Assembly: GCA_023250195.1 (NCBI GenBank)
Contig: JAHFBF010000004.1
Span: 69,675-133,674, forward strand
Reading direction: 5' to 3'
DNA: 64,000 bases
Source of the DNA: Candidatus Melainabacteria bacterium
GTDB taxonomy: Bacteria > Cyanobacteriota > Vampirovibrionia > 2-02-FULL-35-15
Shown here: one piece after another, positions 34,319 through 42,518 of the stretch
How the letters are laid out: each line of letters begins with the position of its first letter
How positions within the stretch are numbered: the first letter of the stretch is position 1
Notes under the pieces: generated by a model
What the model saw: the letters and a program-made list of their open reading frames with translations, nothing else
What the model was told of the DNA's origin: nothing
Database searches by the model: none
Translations under genes and position numbers: made by a program

Positions 34319-35788
34319 CTACTCACAAACATCAGCAATTCCATTTTTATTATTATCGAGTTTAATAAGGCCATCAACTAAATCTGCATCTTCAAGGAAA
34401 TTATCTATTTTTTCTTTTTCCTTACATGATTCCAGTTGAGTTTCAGTTTGATTGACGCACAAGCTATTGTTGATATTAATTGCAGCATCACGCATATTGC
34501 TTACTCCTTTTAAGCGTAAACTACAAAGGCTATCAGGTAATCTTAGCGAAGATCTTATTACTTTAAGTGACTTTGAAAGTTTATCAAATAACATTTCTGT
34601 AATATTTTGTTTTCCAAAAACTTCTCTAGCTTCTTTACGTATCGTTCTAGAAACATTGTCTATAGCATTAAGAATATTTTTGAGATCAGGTGCAATGGAG
34701 ATAGGTTCTTCTCCACTGAATTGTGAATATTGTTCACAGATGTCAATGATTCCATTACCTGATTCATCGATAGTACTCTTAGATTGGATTATAAGGTTAT
34801 CATCATCTAAAGCTAATAAAGCAACAATGCAAGAAGAACCACATTGAGCACTTCTTAAAGCATTAATTGCCTCAGAAAGTTTTTCAACCTGTTTTGCAAG
34901 CTTATTATTACAGTCTGAAGCTGATAAATTAAGAAGCACATACTTTACTAATCTGACTGCACCTTGAAGATTTTTAACTTGCGATTCAGCACTAACAAAT
35001 GTCTTTGTGGTTGAAATTGACGATATGCTGTTAAGTACATCTTGAAAACTAGTAACTAGAGCAGGTTTACTTGAAGGTGCTCCACTGGTTGAAGAGCTTG
35101 AAGAAGAAGTACTACTACAAGAAGCGGTTATGAACTTGTTCAAAGTAGTTATAGAAGAATCACCGTTTAAAGTTGCCTCTAAGTCAGCAGAGTTACCATC
35201 TAAGTTAATAGTTACGTGAGGTCCCTTTCCTTTTTCAGGGAATACTTGGATAAATTCACCAGAATTATTTATTTTTCCAAATGCGTGGACAACTTTACCG
35301 TCAGATGTAGCAAATTTTAATATAGCTCCTCCATCTGATCCAATATTTAAAAAATCACCAGGTAAAAAATCACCTGCAATATCAGCATTGTAAAAACCAC
35401 TAAATGAAGGTGAACCACCTTCAACAGTAATTAGTTTTGCTTTTCCATTTACCGTGCCGTCTGCACTTTTTATTAAAATATTATTGTCTGTTGTTAGAGA
35501 TAAAGTATAAGCGGTAGATGCTGTTAAATCACCTAAATTAAAACTGGATCCAGTTGGTCCATGTGTTTTTTGATCTTCCGGGGCAAAAAAACCTGCTATA
35601 TGTTGGTTTGCAACTACTATAAAAAGAGGCTTGCTAACTTTTTTACCATCAGAACCAGTTATTATGGACGTACCTATATAAGTTCCATCAAATAAAAAAC
35701 ATATAGCATTACTGTTTTCAATATTGAAAACAAAAGAACTAAAAATAAGAATTAGACTCAATAAAATATTTTTTATATTTATTTTCAT
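34319..35788 (-). CDS. Secreted protein with Ser-rich linker and DxxxNGIxDxCE motifs
   Basis: 489 residues. Signal peptide MKINIKNILLSLILIFSSFV. The N-terminal 210 residues are beta-rich (DGTYIGTSIITGSDGKKVSK, FSGFYNADIAGDFLPG) and end in a Ser/Thr linker (TASCSSTSSSSSSTSGAPSS). The C-terminal part is helical with regularly spaced cysteines and two motifs, DESGNGIIDICEQ and LDNNKNGIADVCE, that look like thrombospondin type 3 or dockerin-like calcium loops. TATAAT stands 15 bases before the ATG, giving a leader of about 8 bases. It shares its layout with the Ser-rich protein at 32280. Function unknown; an extracellular role such as adhesion is plausible. Confidence 0.65.
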   Translation of the reverse strand: MKINIKNILLSLILIFSSFVFNIENSNAICFLFDGTYIGTSIITGSDGKKVSKPLFIVVANQHIAGFFAPEDQKTHGPTGSSFNLGDLTASTAYTLSLTTDNNILIKSADGTVNGKAKLITVEGGSPSFSGFYNADIAGDFLPGDFLNIGSDGGAILKFATSDGKVVHAFGKINNSGEFIQVFPEKGKGPHVTINLDGNSADLEATLNGDSSITTLNKFITASCSSTSSSSSSTSGAPSSKPALVTSFQDVLNSISSISTTKTFVSAESQVKNLQGAVRLVKYVLLNLSASDCNNKLAKQVEKLSEAINALRSAQCGSSCIVALLALDDDNLIIQSKSTIDESGNGIIDICEQYSQFSGEEPISIAPDLKNILNAIDNVSRTIRKEAREVFGKQNITEMLFDKLSKSLKVIRSSLRLPDSLCSLRLKGVSNMRDAAININNSLCVNQTETQLESCKEKEKIDNFLEDADLVDGLIKLDNNKNGIADVCE

Positions 35789-35827
35789 GTTAGATTTCTT
35801 AGTATTATAACGATTTTAAAGTAAAAA

Positions 35828-35898
35828 AGCGGGTAGAGGGAATCGAACCCTCGACTAAAGCTTGGAAGGCTTTCGTTTTACCATTAAACTACACCCGC
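35828..35898 (-). tRNA. tRNA-Gly (anticodon UCC)
   Basis: On the minus strand a 71-base tRNA folds completely. The acceptor stem is GCGGGTG with TACCCGC (one G-T pair). A D arm follows with AATGGTAAAAC. The anticodon stem AAAGC/GCTTT encloses the loop CTTCCAA with anticodon TCC. The T arm is AGGG-TTCGATT-CCCT. The discriminator base is T and CCA is not encoded. Confidence 0.95.
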
Positions 35899-36016
35899 AA
35901 ATCAGTGGGCAGAGAATCAGAGATCAGAGATTTAGATAAATCAGTCATTATTATAACGTAAGTAAAAATTATTAGATTATTAATTGAAATCCGCTCTTAT
36001 TCTCTGATAGTAATTA

Positions 36017-36066
36017 CTCACCGCCCTCCTCGCTTATTCTTCGCTTGTTGGGTTTTGCATAGTGCT
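36017..36066 (-). repeat. 49-base dispersed repeat, copy A
   Basis: Minus strand: AGCACTATGCAAAACCCAAC, AAGCGAAGAATAAGCGAGGA, GGGCGGTGAG. The other copy is at 58392-58440 on the plus strand, with about four differences in 45 positions. It lies in the roughly 320-base region between tRNA-Gly and fabG, which otherwise holds only AT-rich sequence and an AGAGATCAGAGA-type low-complexity stretch at 35911-35932. Confidence 0.65.
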
Positions 36067-36215
36067 TCCAATCTGCCATTCATAGCATTATACAGATTTT
36101 ATCGAGGAAATCGACAAAATCTTTCCTTGCTAACTTTATATTGATAAATAATTACAGCAGCTGAGTAGTTGCCTCTGATACTCTAGTTCTCTGGTTCTCT
36201 GAATTGGAGGTTACT

Positions 36216-36995
36216 ATGTCTACACAAACATTAACGGAGGCAAAAATGTCCCATCACGATTTATTGAAAGATCAAGTTGCAATTGTTACAGGTTCAGGCC
36301 GTGGAATTGGTCTTTCTATTGCAAAAAAATTAGCAGGTACAGGTGCAACTGCAGTTATAACAGATATTTCGCAGGAGTTTGCAGATAGTGGAGTTAAAGA
36401 AATCACAGACTCAGGTTTAAAAGCATCAGGGTTTGTATGTAATGTTACTGATGTTAATAGCATTGAAAAAATGACTGAAGATGTAATGAATAAATTTGGA
36501 CGTATAGATATTCTTGTAAACAATGCAGGTATTACCAAAGATACTTTGTTTATGAGAATGAAACTGGAAGACTGGAATGCAGTTATAGAAACAAATTTAA
36601 ATAGTGTTTTTAAAGTAACCCAGTCAGTTATTAAAAATATGTCAAAGGTAAATTATGGACGTATTGTGAATATCGCAAGTGTTATAGGGATTCATGGAAA
36701 TATGGGTCAGGCAAATTATGCTGCATCAAAAGCAGGAGTAATTGCTCTGACCAAAACAATTGCAAAAGAATATGCTTCCAGAAACGTTACCTGCAATGCA
36801 ATTGCGCCGGGGTTCATTGATACTGCAATGACTCAAAAATTAAAACCAGAGATGAAAGAACAATATATGAAATTTATTCCACTTGGACGATTTGGATCGC
36901 CGGATGATGTTGCAGAATGTGCATATTTTTTCTGCACCGGAGGATCGTACGTTACTGGACAAGTGATTGTGGTAGACGGCGGAATGTTTATGTAA
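36216..36995 (+). CDS. fabG: 3-oxoacyl-[acyl-carrier-protein] reductase
   Basis: Short-chain dehydrogenase of type II fatty acid synthesis; reduces 3-oxoacyl-ACP with NADPH. The cofactor loop is TGSGRGIGLSIAKKL, then NNAG, catalytic Ser in VNIASVIG, and YAASKAG with the Tyr/Lys pair; the end GQVIVVDGGMFM is typical. Two start codons are each preceded by GGAGG at 5 bases: ATG 36216 (259 residues) and ATG 36246 (249 residues, the standard FabG length). The second may be the main start. acpP and fabF follow after one intervening gene, so this is a fatty acid synthesis locus. Confidence 0.93.
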   Translation: MSTQTLTEAKMSHHDLLKDQVAIVTGSGRGIGLSIAKKLAGTGATAVITDISQEFADSGVKEITDSGLKASGFVCNVTDVNSIEKMTEDVMNKFGRIDILVNNAGITKDTLFMRMKLEDWNAVIETNLNSVFKVTQSVIKNMSKVNYGRIVNIASVIGIHGNMGQANYAASKAGVIALTKTIAKEYASRNVTCNAIAPGFIDTAMTQKLKPEMKEQYMKFIPLGRFGSPDDVAECAYFFCTGGSYVTGQVIVVDGGMFM

Positions 36996-37021
36996 TTTTT
37001 AACAAATATGTTGAAGGGAGT

Positions 37022-37054
37022 CTATAGGGGCGTTCCAGTGGAGCGCCTTTCTAG
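37022..37054. repeat. Imperfect palindrome between fabG and the next gene
   Basis: CTATAGGGGCGTTCCAG and TGGAGCGCCTTTCTAG form an imperfect inverted repeat with the TAGGGG/CCTTTCTA type ends of the dispersed palindrome family. It sits a few bases before the ATG at 37060 and may also act on readthrough. Confidence 0.55.
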
Positions 37055-37059
37055 TGCAA

Positions 37060-37671
37060 ATGGAATCGGAAAACAAAACATTAGGAATAAATATTCAGAA
37101 AAGTTTTTCTGTATTATTAAAAGATTATTTGCCTAAGAATTTGTTAGACAAAACAAGAGCAAATAAGCCAATCAAGATCATAAGTATTGCCTGTGGAAAA
37201 TTTATTGAAGCAGAGTGCTTACTTGATTATTTCTCTCCCAATGAAAAACAAATCAAGCTTTATGGAATTGAAATTGATGAAGAACTTTTAAACGATGCAA
37301 CAAATAGACTTTTAAAAAATAATGGAAGAGATCATATTTTCTTAAAAGCAGGAGATGCATCAAATTTAGAGAATTATAAAGATTGGATAAAGGATAGTTT
37401 GTTTGATTTGATTATTGTCAGGCATCCTGAGATTACATTTAATACAGATGTCTTTATGAAAATATTTTCTAATTTTAATAACCTATTGAATAAAAATGGC
37501 TATCTCTTTATTACTACACACTATGAGGATGAAAAAAGAGCTTTAAGTTATCTTTTTAAGATTCTAAAATTAAATTCATTAGTAGATATTGAAAATAAAA
37601 ATCCAGTTTCCTTAAAAAAGGGGGAAGATCTAGTGTTTGCTGATAGATTTTTGTTGATTTCTTCTCAATAA
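37060..37671 (+). CDS. Class I SAM-dependent methyltransferase-like protein
   Basis: 203 residues from ATG 37060. Motif I is IKIISIACGKFIEAECL, motif II YGIEIDEELLNDA, and an acidic post-loop AGDASNL; together they form the SAM-binding Rossmann fold. Motif IV is degenerate (LIIVRHPEITF). The late part NKNGYLFITTHY matches the usual motif VI. The substrate is unknown. There is no Shine-Dalgarno and the start lies only 5 bases after the palindrome, so it may be translated from fabG readthrough. Confidence 0.7.
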   Translation: MESENKTLGINIQKSFSVLLKDYLPKNLLDKTRANKPIKIISIACGKFIEAECLLDYFSPNEKQIKLYGIEIDEELLNDATNRLLKNNGRDHIFLKAGDASNLENYKDWIKDSLFDLIIVRHPEITFNTDVFMKIFSNFNNLLNKNGYLFITTHYEDEKRALSYLFKILKLNSLVDIENKNPVSLKKGEDLVFADRFLLISSQ

Positions 37672-37829
37672 GTAATATAGAGAGCATCTTCTATCAAATC
37701 TTTGTCAGCAGGCTCCCATTTTTTTGCTTGGGCGCAATAAAAAATCAATTATGTAAATGCGTTTTCTTGTAACTTATTCTATGATATTCTGAACCAAAGC
37801 TAGAAGGACTATGTATTAACGGGGGAGAT

Positions 37830-38081
37830 ATGACTAAAGTTATGGACAGGCAAGAAGCGCTAGATAGAGTAAAAAAGGTAGTTTGTTCACAGTTAAGTGT
37901 AGATTCAGGTGAAGTAACAGAGTCAGCAAGCTTTACAGCAGACTTAGGTGCAGACTCGCTGGATACAGTTGAGCTGGTAATGGCATTTGAAGAAGAATTT
38001 GGGGTTGAAATTCCTGATGAAGAAGCTGAAAAGATTACTACAGTTGGACAAGCTGTTGATTATATTGTTTCACACTCATAA
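37830..38081 (+). CDS. acpP: Acyl carrier protein
   Basis: 83 residues, standard length. The phosphopantetheine attachment serine is S43 in [20 protein letters not shown]. The acidic helix II that docks on partner enzymes is intact. It carries the growing acyl chain during fatty acid synthesis. GGGGGAG stands 6 bases before the ATG. fabF follows 185 bases later with a strong palindrome in between, so the two may be transcribed partly separately. Confidence 0.98.
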   Translation: MTKVMDRQEALDRVKKVVCSQLSVDSGEVTESASFTADLGADSLDTVELVMAFEEEFGVEIPDEEAEKITTVGQAVDYIVSHS

Positions 38082-38105
38082 TTAAAAAATCTGTTCGAAA
38101 ATTCT

Positions 38106-38135
38106 AATAGGGTCAATTCATGAATTGACCCTATT
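38106..38135 (+). terminator. Perfect 30-base palindrome after acpP
   Basis: AATAGGGTCAATTCA and TGAATTGACCCTATT form a perfect inverted repeat, 25 bases after the acpP stop, followed by TTGG. The T-run is short, so it may be a weak terminator or a stabilising 3-prime hairpin that keeps acpP mRNA abundant. The sequence also has the TAGGG...CCCTA ends of the dispersed palindromes. Confidence 0.65.
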
Positions 38136-38180
38136 TTGGTATATTGGGATATGTCATTATTCTAACGTTCTTAATTAAAA

Positions 38181-38208
38181 GGATTTATCTGGTTCATATA
38201 GTAAATCC
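38181..38208 (+). other. Small hairpin in the fabF leader
   Basis: GGATTTA (38181-38187) pairs with TAAATCC (38202-38208) with a 14-base loop, about 60 bases before the fabF start. It is not one of the repeat families. The role is unclear; it could be part of a leader or an operator. Confidence 0.35.
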
Positions 38209-38265
38209 GATCAATTGTAAGAGATGACCTAAGGAAACACAAACTTGTTTTGCGCTGTATAAAAA

Positions 38266-39525
38266 ATGAAAAAAAGGGTTGTTATAACAGGGATGGGATT
38301 AATTTGCTCTTTAGGAGAGAGTAAAGAACAGCTTTGGAAAAATCTTATAAATGGGAAATCAGGGATATCAAAAATGGATTTTTTCCCTGATGTAAAAACC
38401 TCAAAGGATCTCTGTCGTGTTGGAGCTGTATGTAATGATTTTAAGCCTGAAGATTTTCTTGAACCAAAAGTAATAAGGAGAACAGATAGATTTATTCAAC
38501 TGGCTTTAAGTGCATCAATTGTTTCAATTAAAGATTCAAAACTTGATATTAGTAACTATCCAACACCTGAAAGAGTTGGTGTAGTTGTTGGAAGTGCAGC
38601 AGGTGGGATACTTACTATAATAGAGCAGCACAATATAATAAAAGAAAAAGGACCCGGCAGGGTTAGTCCATTTACAATACCTTCAATGATTGCAAATATG
38701 CCGGCCGGTTATATATCGATTTATCACAATGCAAAAGGGCCGCTAAGCTGTACTGTTACGGCATGTGCCACAGGTACGAGCTGTATAGGCGATGCATTTC
38801 GTATTATTCAGTCTGGTGGTGCTGATGTAATGTTTGCAGGAGGTTGTGAAGCACCTCTTACAGATGTAAGCATTGCTGCATTTGGTGCTGCAAGAACGTT
38901 ATCCACTCACTTTAATGATGAACCTGAAAAAGCATCAAGACCTTTTGACAAGGATAGAGATGGATTTGTAATGGGTGAAGGAGCAGGGATTTTAATTCTT
39001 GAAGAGTTGGAACATGCTAAAGCACGTGGAGCAAATATTTACTGTGAGCTGGCTGGTTTTGGTGCTACCTCAGATGCTTCTGATATTGTTTCACCTTCTC
39101 CTGATGGTGATGGTGCTGCAAGAGCGATTAAGCTTGCTCTTGCAGATGCAGATGTTAAACAGGAAGAAGTTGGTTATATTAATGCTCATGCGACAAGTAC
39201 TATTGTTGGAGATATTGTTGAAGTAGTAGCCATAAAAAGAGTTTTTGGAGATAGAGTTAAAAAAGGACTTTTACCAGTAAGCTCTACAAAATCAATGCAC
39301 GGACATCTGCTCGGTGCTACAGGAGCTGTAGAAGCAATTGCCTGTACGATGGCACTTCAAACAAATATTTTACCGCCTACAATTAATCTTGATAATCCCG
39401 ATCCACAGTGTGATTTAGATTTTATTCCTCATAAATCCCGTAAGGTAAAAGATTTAAATGTAGTAATTTCAAATTCATTTGGCTTTGGCGGGCATAATAC
39501 GTGTTTGGTGTTTAGGAGGTTATAA
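38266..39525 (+). CDS. fabF: 3-oxoacyl-[acyl-carrier-protein] synthase II
   Basis: 419 residues. The active-site cysteine is in TACATGTSCIGDAF and the two histidines are in INAHATSTIVGD and STKSMHGHLLGATGA, giving the Cys-His-His triad of elongating condensing enzymes. Other family blocks are VVVGSAAGG, FDKDRDGFVMGEGAG and SNSFGFGGHN. It condenses malonyl-ACP with acyl-ACP. The start has no Shine-Dalgarno. mqnC begins 9 bases after its stop; the terminal AGGAGG of fabF may serve as its ribosome site. Confidence 0.97.
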   Translation: MKKRVVITGMGLICSLGESKEQLWKNLINGKSGISKMDFFPDVKTSKDLCRVGAVCNDFKPEDFLEPKVIRRTDRFIQLALSASIVSIKDSKLDISNYPTPERVGVVVGSAAGGILTIIEQHNIIKEKGPGRVSPFTIPSMIANMPAGYISIYHNAKGPLSCTVTACATGTSCIGDAFRIIQSGGADVMFAGGCEAPLTDVSIAAFGAARTLSTHFNDEPEKASRPFDKDRDGFVMGEGAGILILEELEHAKARGANIYCELAGFGATSDASDIVSPSPDGDGAARAIKLALADADVKQEEVGYINAHATSTIVGDIVEVVAIKRVFGDRVKKGLLPVSSTKSMHGHLLGATGAVEAIACTMALQTNILPPTINLDNPDPQCDLDFIPHKSRKVKDLNVVISNSFGFGGHNTCLVFRRL

Positions 39526-39533
39526 TAATTCTC

Positions 39534-40652
39534 ATGCAATTATTGACTAAGCCAAACCTGGATAAGCTCTCAAACAAAAGACTTTCAAAAGAAGAAGCGA
39601 TAGATCTTTACTTAAATGCTGATCTTTTAGAGCTTGGAGCCCTTGCAAATAAAGTCAGACAAAAGCATTGTCCAGATTCAAAACCGGTTACTTTTATAAT
39701 TGACAGAAATATAAATTATACGAATGTTTGTACTGCGGCATGTCGCTTTTGTGCATTTGCATTTTGGCCTGGCGATAAAAGAACTTATACAAACTCATAT
39801 GAAATTATCCATGAAAAGACAAAAGAACTTATTAGTCTGGGAGGAACGCAGCTTCTTTTACAGGGAGGTCATAATCCTGAACTTGGAATTGAATACTATG
39901 AAGATCTTTTCAAAAGACTAAAAATAGATTTTCCAAATATAACTTTGCATGCACTTTCTCCTTCTGAAATTGATCATATCTGTAATGTCTCAAGGCTTGA
40001 TACAGAAACTGTTTTACAGAAATTAATAAATGCCGGTTTGAATTCTATTCCCGGCGGTGGTGCTGAAATTTTAGTTGACAGGGTAAGAGATGTTATTTCT
40101 CCATTAAAAATAAAATCTGACAGATGGCTTGAAGTTATGGAAGCAGCCCATGGACTAGGTTTGAAAACGACGGCTACCATGATGTTCGGACATGCAGAAA
40201 CGCCTGAAGAGAGAATTGAGCATATGGACAGAATAAGACAGCTTCAGGATAAAACAGGTGGATTTACTGCATTTATTTCGTGGACATTTCAAAAAGAAAA
40301 CAATGCTTTGGGTAAAGAATTATCGTCAGGTGATCGTAAAGGCGCGATTAATCGCTCCTCTACGTCTATTGATTATTTACGTACGCTTGCCATTTCCAGA
40401 ATTTATTTAGATAACATTGTTAATTTTCAGTCTTCATGGGTCACTCAGGGAATAAAAATTGGACAAATTGCACTTGCTTTTGGTGCAAATGATATGGGCG
40501 GAACAATGCTTGAAGAAAATGTAGTTTCAGCAGCAGGAACATCATGCCCCACTTCAATGGAAGAAATAATACATGCTATTCATGCTACCGGGAGAGATGC
40601 TGCACAAAGGGATACACAGTACAAAGTAATTAAGGTTATTCCAAAGATGTAG
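39534..40652 (+). CDS. mqnC: Cyclic dehypoxanthine futalosine synthase
   Basis: 372 residues. The radical SAM cluster motif CTAACRFCAF (CxxxCxxC) is followed by GGTQLLLQGGHNPELG, HALSPSEIDH, IPGGGAEILVDRVR, KTTATMMFGHAETPEER, all typical of MqnC. It makes cyclic DHFL in the futalosine route to menaquinone. The final residues end in TAG supplied by a palindromic repeat. It lies downstream of fabF by 9 bases and may share its mRNA. No other mqn gene is present in this window. Confidence 0.95.
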   Translation: MQLLTKPNLDKLSNKRLSKEEAIDLYLNADLLELGALANKVRQKHCPDSKPVTFIIDRNINYTNVCTAACRFCAFAFWPGDKRTYTNSYEIIHEKTKELISLGGTQLLLQGGHNPELGIEYYEDLFKRLKIDFPNITLHALSPSEIDHICNVSRLDTETVLQKLINAGLNSIPGGGAEILVDRVRDVISPLKIKSDRWLEVMEAAHGLGLKTTATMMFGHAETPEERIEHMDRIRQLQDKTGGFTAFISWTFQKENNALGKELSSGDRKGAINRSSTSIDYLRTLAISRIYLDNIVNFQSSWVTQGIKIGQIALAFGANDMGGTMLEENVVSAAGTSCPTSMEEIIHAIHATGRDAAQRDTQYKVIKVIPKM

Positions 40653-40676
40653 AAGCGTAGCATGCTACATTTCTAC
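40649..40676. repeat. GTAGAA palindrome that supplies the mqnC stop codon
   Basis: GTAGAAGCGTAGCA and TGCTACATTTCTAC form a 28-base palindrome with one mismatched dinucleotide. The mqnC TAG at 40650-40652 is within its left end, so the repeat sets the C-terminus of the protein. It is followed directly by the tlyA -10 box. Confidence 0.75.
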
Positions 40677-40690
40677 TGTATAATTTTCCT
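40677..40690 (+). promoter_or_regulatory. Extended -10 box predicting a leaderless transcript (tlyA)
   Basis: TGTATAAT (40677-40684) then six bases and the ATG at 40691. The octamer and spacing are the same as before the Rieske gene. The palindrome immediately upstream occupies the -35 region. Confidence 0.65.
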
Positions 40691-41539
40691 ATGCCTCCGA
40701 AAAAACAAAAAATGCGCCTTGATACCTTGCTTTTAGAAAAACAGCTTTTTCCATCCCGTGAACAAGCCAGATCAGCAATTATGCAGGGTGCAATTTTAGT
40801 GGATAAAGAGAAAGTAACTAAGCCAGGAACATTTGTAGATTTAAGCAGTGAGGTTACCGTTCTCTTTACTACAAATCCTTATGTAGGTCGTGGAGGAATT
40901 AAACTTGAAGGTGCCCTTGGTTATTTTGAAATAAATGTAGTTGACAAAATATGCTTGGATATTGGTACTTCGATAGGTGGATTTACTGACTGTCTTTTAA
41001 AGCGTGGAGCAAAAAAAGTTTATGCAGTAGATGTAGGCTATGGGCAGTTTGACTGGGGTTTGAGGAAAGATCCAAAAGTTGCTTTATTTGAAAGAACAAA
41101 TATTAGATATTTGATGCCTGAAAAAGTTTATAAACAAAATGAACCAAAAGCTACTATTTGTACAGTTGACTTATCTTTTATTTCATTATCAAAAGTTTTT
41201 AAACCAGTTATCGATCTTGTCGAAGAAAGCAATGAAACACATATTCTGACTTTGTTTAAACCGCAGTTTGAAGCACTAAAAAGTGAGGTGGGTAAAAAAG
41301 GGATTATTAAAGATAAGTCAATTCATGAAGCACTGTTATTAGGCTATGCAGAAAATGTTTTAAATCTTGGCTTGTTTGTAAGAGGGATTACTTATTCACC
41401 AATTACGGGTTCTGCTGGTAACATGGAATTTTGGTTTGATCTTACTTTTAATAAGGAGGATGCAGATTTAGTTACTGAAGAAATTATCCATCATGTAATA
41501 GAGGAGGCTCACATAAAGTTCAGCAGGGGCAGCAAGTGA
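40691..41539 (+). CDS. tlyA: TlyA family rRNA methyltransferase / hemolysin A homologue
   Basis: 282 residues. The N-terminal S4 domain (MRLDTLLLEKQLFPSREQAR, with AIMQGAILVDKEKVTKPG) binds RNA. The C-terminal FtsJ-like methyltransferase has LDIGTSIGGFTDCLLKRGA and VYAVDVGYGQFDW. In mycobacteria TlyA methylates ribose of 16S and 23S rRNA cytidines. The TGA stop at 41537-41539 is formed by the AAGTGA at the start of the nadK leader element. nadK follows 77 bases downstream. Confidence 0.93.
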   Translation: MPPKKQKMRLDTLLLEKQLFPSREQARSAIMQGAILVDKEKVTKPGTFVDLSSEVTVLFTTNPYVGRGGIKLEGALGYFEINVVDKICLDIGTSIGGFTDCLLKRGAKKVYAVDVGYGQFDWGLRKDPKVALFERTNIRYLMPEKVYKQNEPKATICTVDLSFISLSKVFKPVIDLVEESNETHILTLFKPQFEALKSEVGKKGIIKDKSIHEALLLGYAENVLNLGLFVRGITYSPITGSAGNMEFWFDLTFNKEDADLVTEEIIHHVIEEAHIKFSRGSK

Positions 41540-41625
41540 AGGTTTTTCTAAATATGAAAAACTGGAATGTCGTAAAGTGAGATTGTAAAAAGCGGAGTGA
41601 TTTCCGGAGGAAATTATGGAACGGT
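41534..41625 (+). repeat. Two-hairpin leader element, copy 4 (before nadK)
   Basis: AAGTGAAGG (41534-41542), hairpin 1 GTTTTTC/GAAAAAC (41542-41562), TGGAATGTCGTAAAG, AAAAAGCGGAGTG, and a small hairpin ATTTCC-GGA-GGAAAT (41600-41614), which holds the GGAGG ribosome site in its loop and 3-prime arm. The nadK ATG follows at 41616. The right end AATTATGGAACGG corresponds to AATTACGGAGCG in the groS leader, so the first nadK codons seem to derive from the element. The tlyA stop lies in its left end. Confidence 0.75.
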
Positions 41626-42485
41626 TAAAAAAAATCGGAATAATTTATAATGCAAGCCGTAAGGAAAACCTTGAGATAGTTGAAAAACTTGAAAAATTTT
41701 TACATGGGAAGGGGGTTAGCACCTGGCGGGGACGTACAGGAAGCGAAAAAAATGACTGGGAATTTTTATCAGAGCCTCTGAACTTTGCAATTGTTCTTGG
41801 AGGAGATGGAACTCTTTTAGGAACCAGTAGAATTCTTGCTCCAAAGGGGATTCCAATGTTTGGAATAAATACCGGGCATCTTGGTTTTTTAAGTGAAGGT
41901 AGAACTGGAAATGTTTTGGAACTTGTTGAAAAGGTTTTAAAGGAAGAATATAGAATTGAAGATCGTGCAATGTTGTGTGGATATATTTTAAGTTCTGATC
42001 GCCTGCATAATGAGCAGGGCCCTTTATTTGCTTTAAATGACATTGTAATCAGCAGAGGTATGAGTCATAAGATGATTCACATGACATTAAATGTGGATGA
42101 AAAACCTGTTGCTGATTATATAGCTGATGGTTTAATAATTTCTACACCTACAGGATCTACTGCTTATGCACTTTCTGCAGGTGGTGCAGTTATGGATCCT
42201 GAAATAAAAGGTATTGAAATAGTGCCAATTTGTGCTCACAGTTTAACCAGCAGGCCACATATCGTTACAGACAGCAGAATTATAACCATTACATTTAACC
42301 GCCCGCATGAAGGTACAATATTACAGCTTGACGGACAGGAAAACTTCTCTATTAAAAAGGGAGACAAAATCAGGATAAGCAGGGCAGCGCATACTGCAAA
42401 ACTAATTAGATTACTTGGGGATGAAAGTGATTTCTACTGGACTATAAGACAGAAATTTCACTGGGGAATATTGGCTACACAGTGA
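41616..42485 (+). CDS. nadK: NAD kinase
   Basis: 289 residues. The diagnostic blocks are LGGDGTLLGTSRIL, GINTGHLGFLSEG, FALNDIVISRG, ADGLIISTPTGSTAYALSAG, and GGAVMDPEIKG. It phosphorylates NAD to NADP and so sets the NADPH supply for fatty acid synthesis nearby. Translation starts right after a hairpin that includes the Shine-Dalgarno; opening of this hairpin would be needed for efficient initiation. Confidence 0.97.
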   Translation: MERLKKIGIIYNASRKENLEIVEKLEKFLHGKGVSTWRGRTGSEKNDWEFLSEPLNFAIVLGGDGTLLGTSRILAPKGIPMFGINTGHLGFLSEGRTGNVLELVEKVLKEEYRIEDRAMLCGYILSSDRLHNEQGPLFALNDIVISRGMSHKMIHMTLNVDEKPVADYIADGLIISTPTGSTAYALSAGGAVMDPEIKGIEIVPICAHSLTSRPHIVTDSRIITITFNRPHEGTILQLDGQENFSIKKGDKIRISRAAHTAKLIRLLGDESDFYWTIRQKFHWGILATQ

Positions 42486-42518
42486 GATGTGATTAATTGT
42501 GTACCTCTAGTGGGTTAA

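Noticed and set aside
38136-38265. Riboswitch in front of fabF
   Set aside because: There is one small hairpin but no sequence match to any class I know, and it is not shared with other leaders here.
42486-42518. Possible decayed palindrome half ATTAATTGTGTACCTCTAGTGG after nadK
   Set aside because: Only the right half resembles the copy at 10696; too weak to list as a feature.
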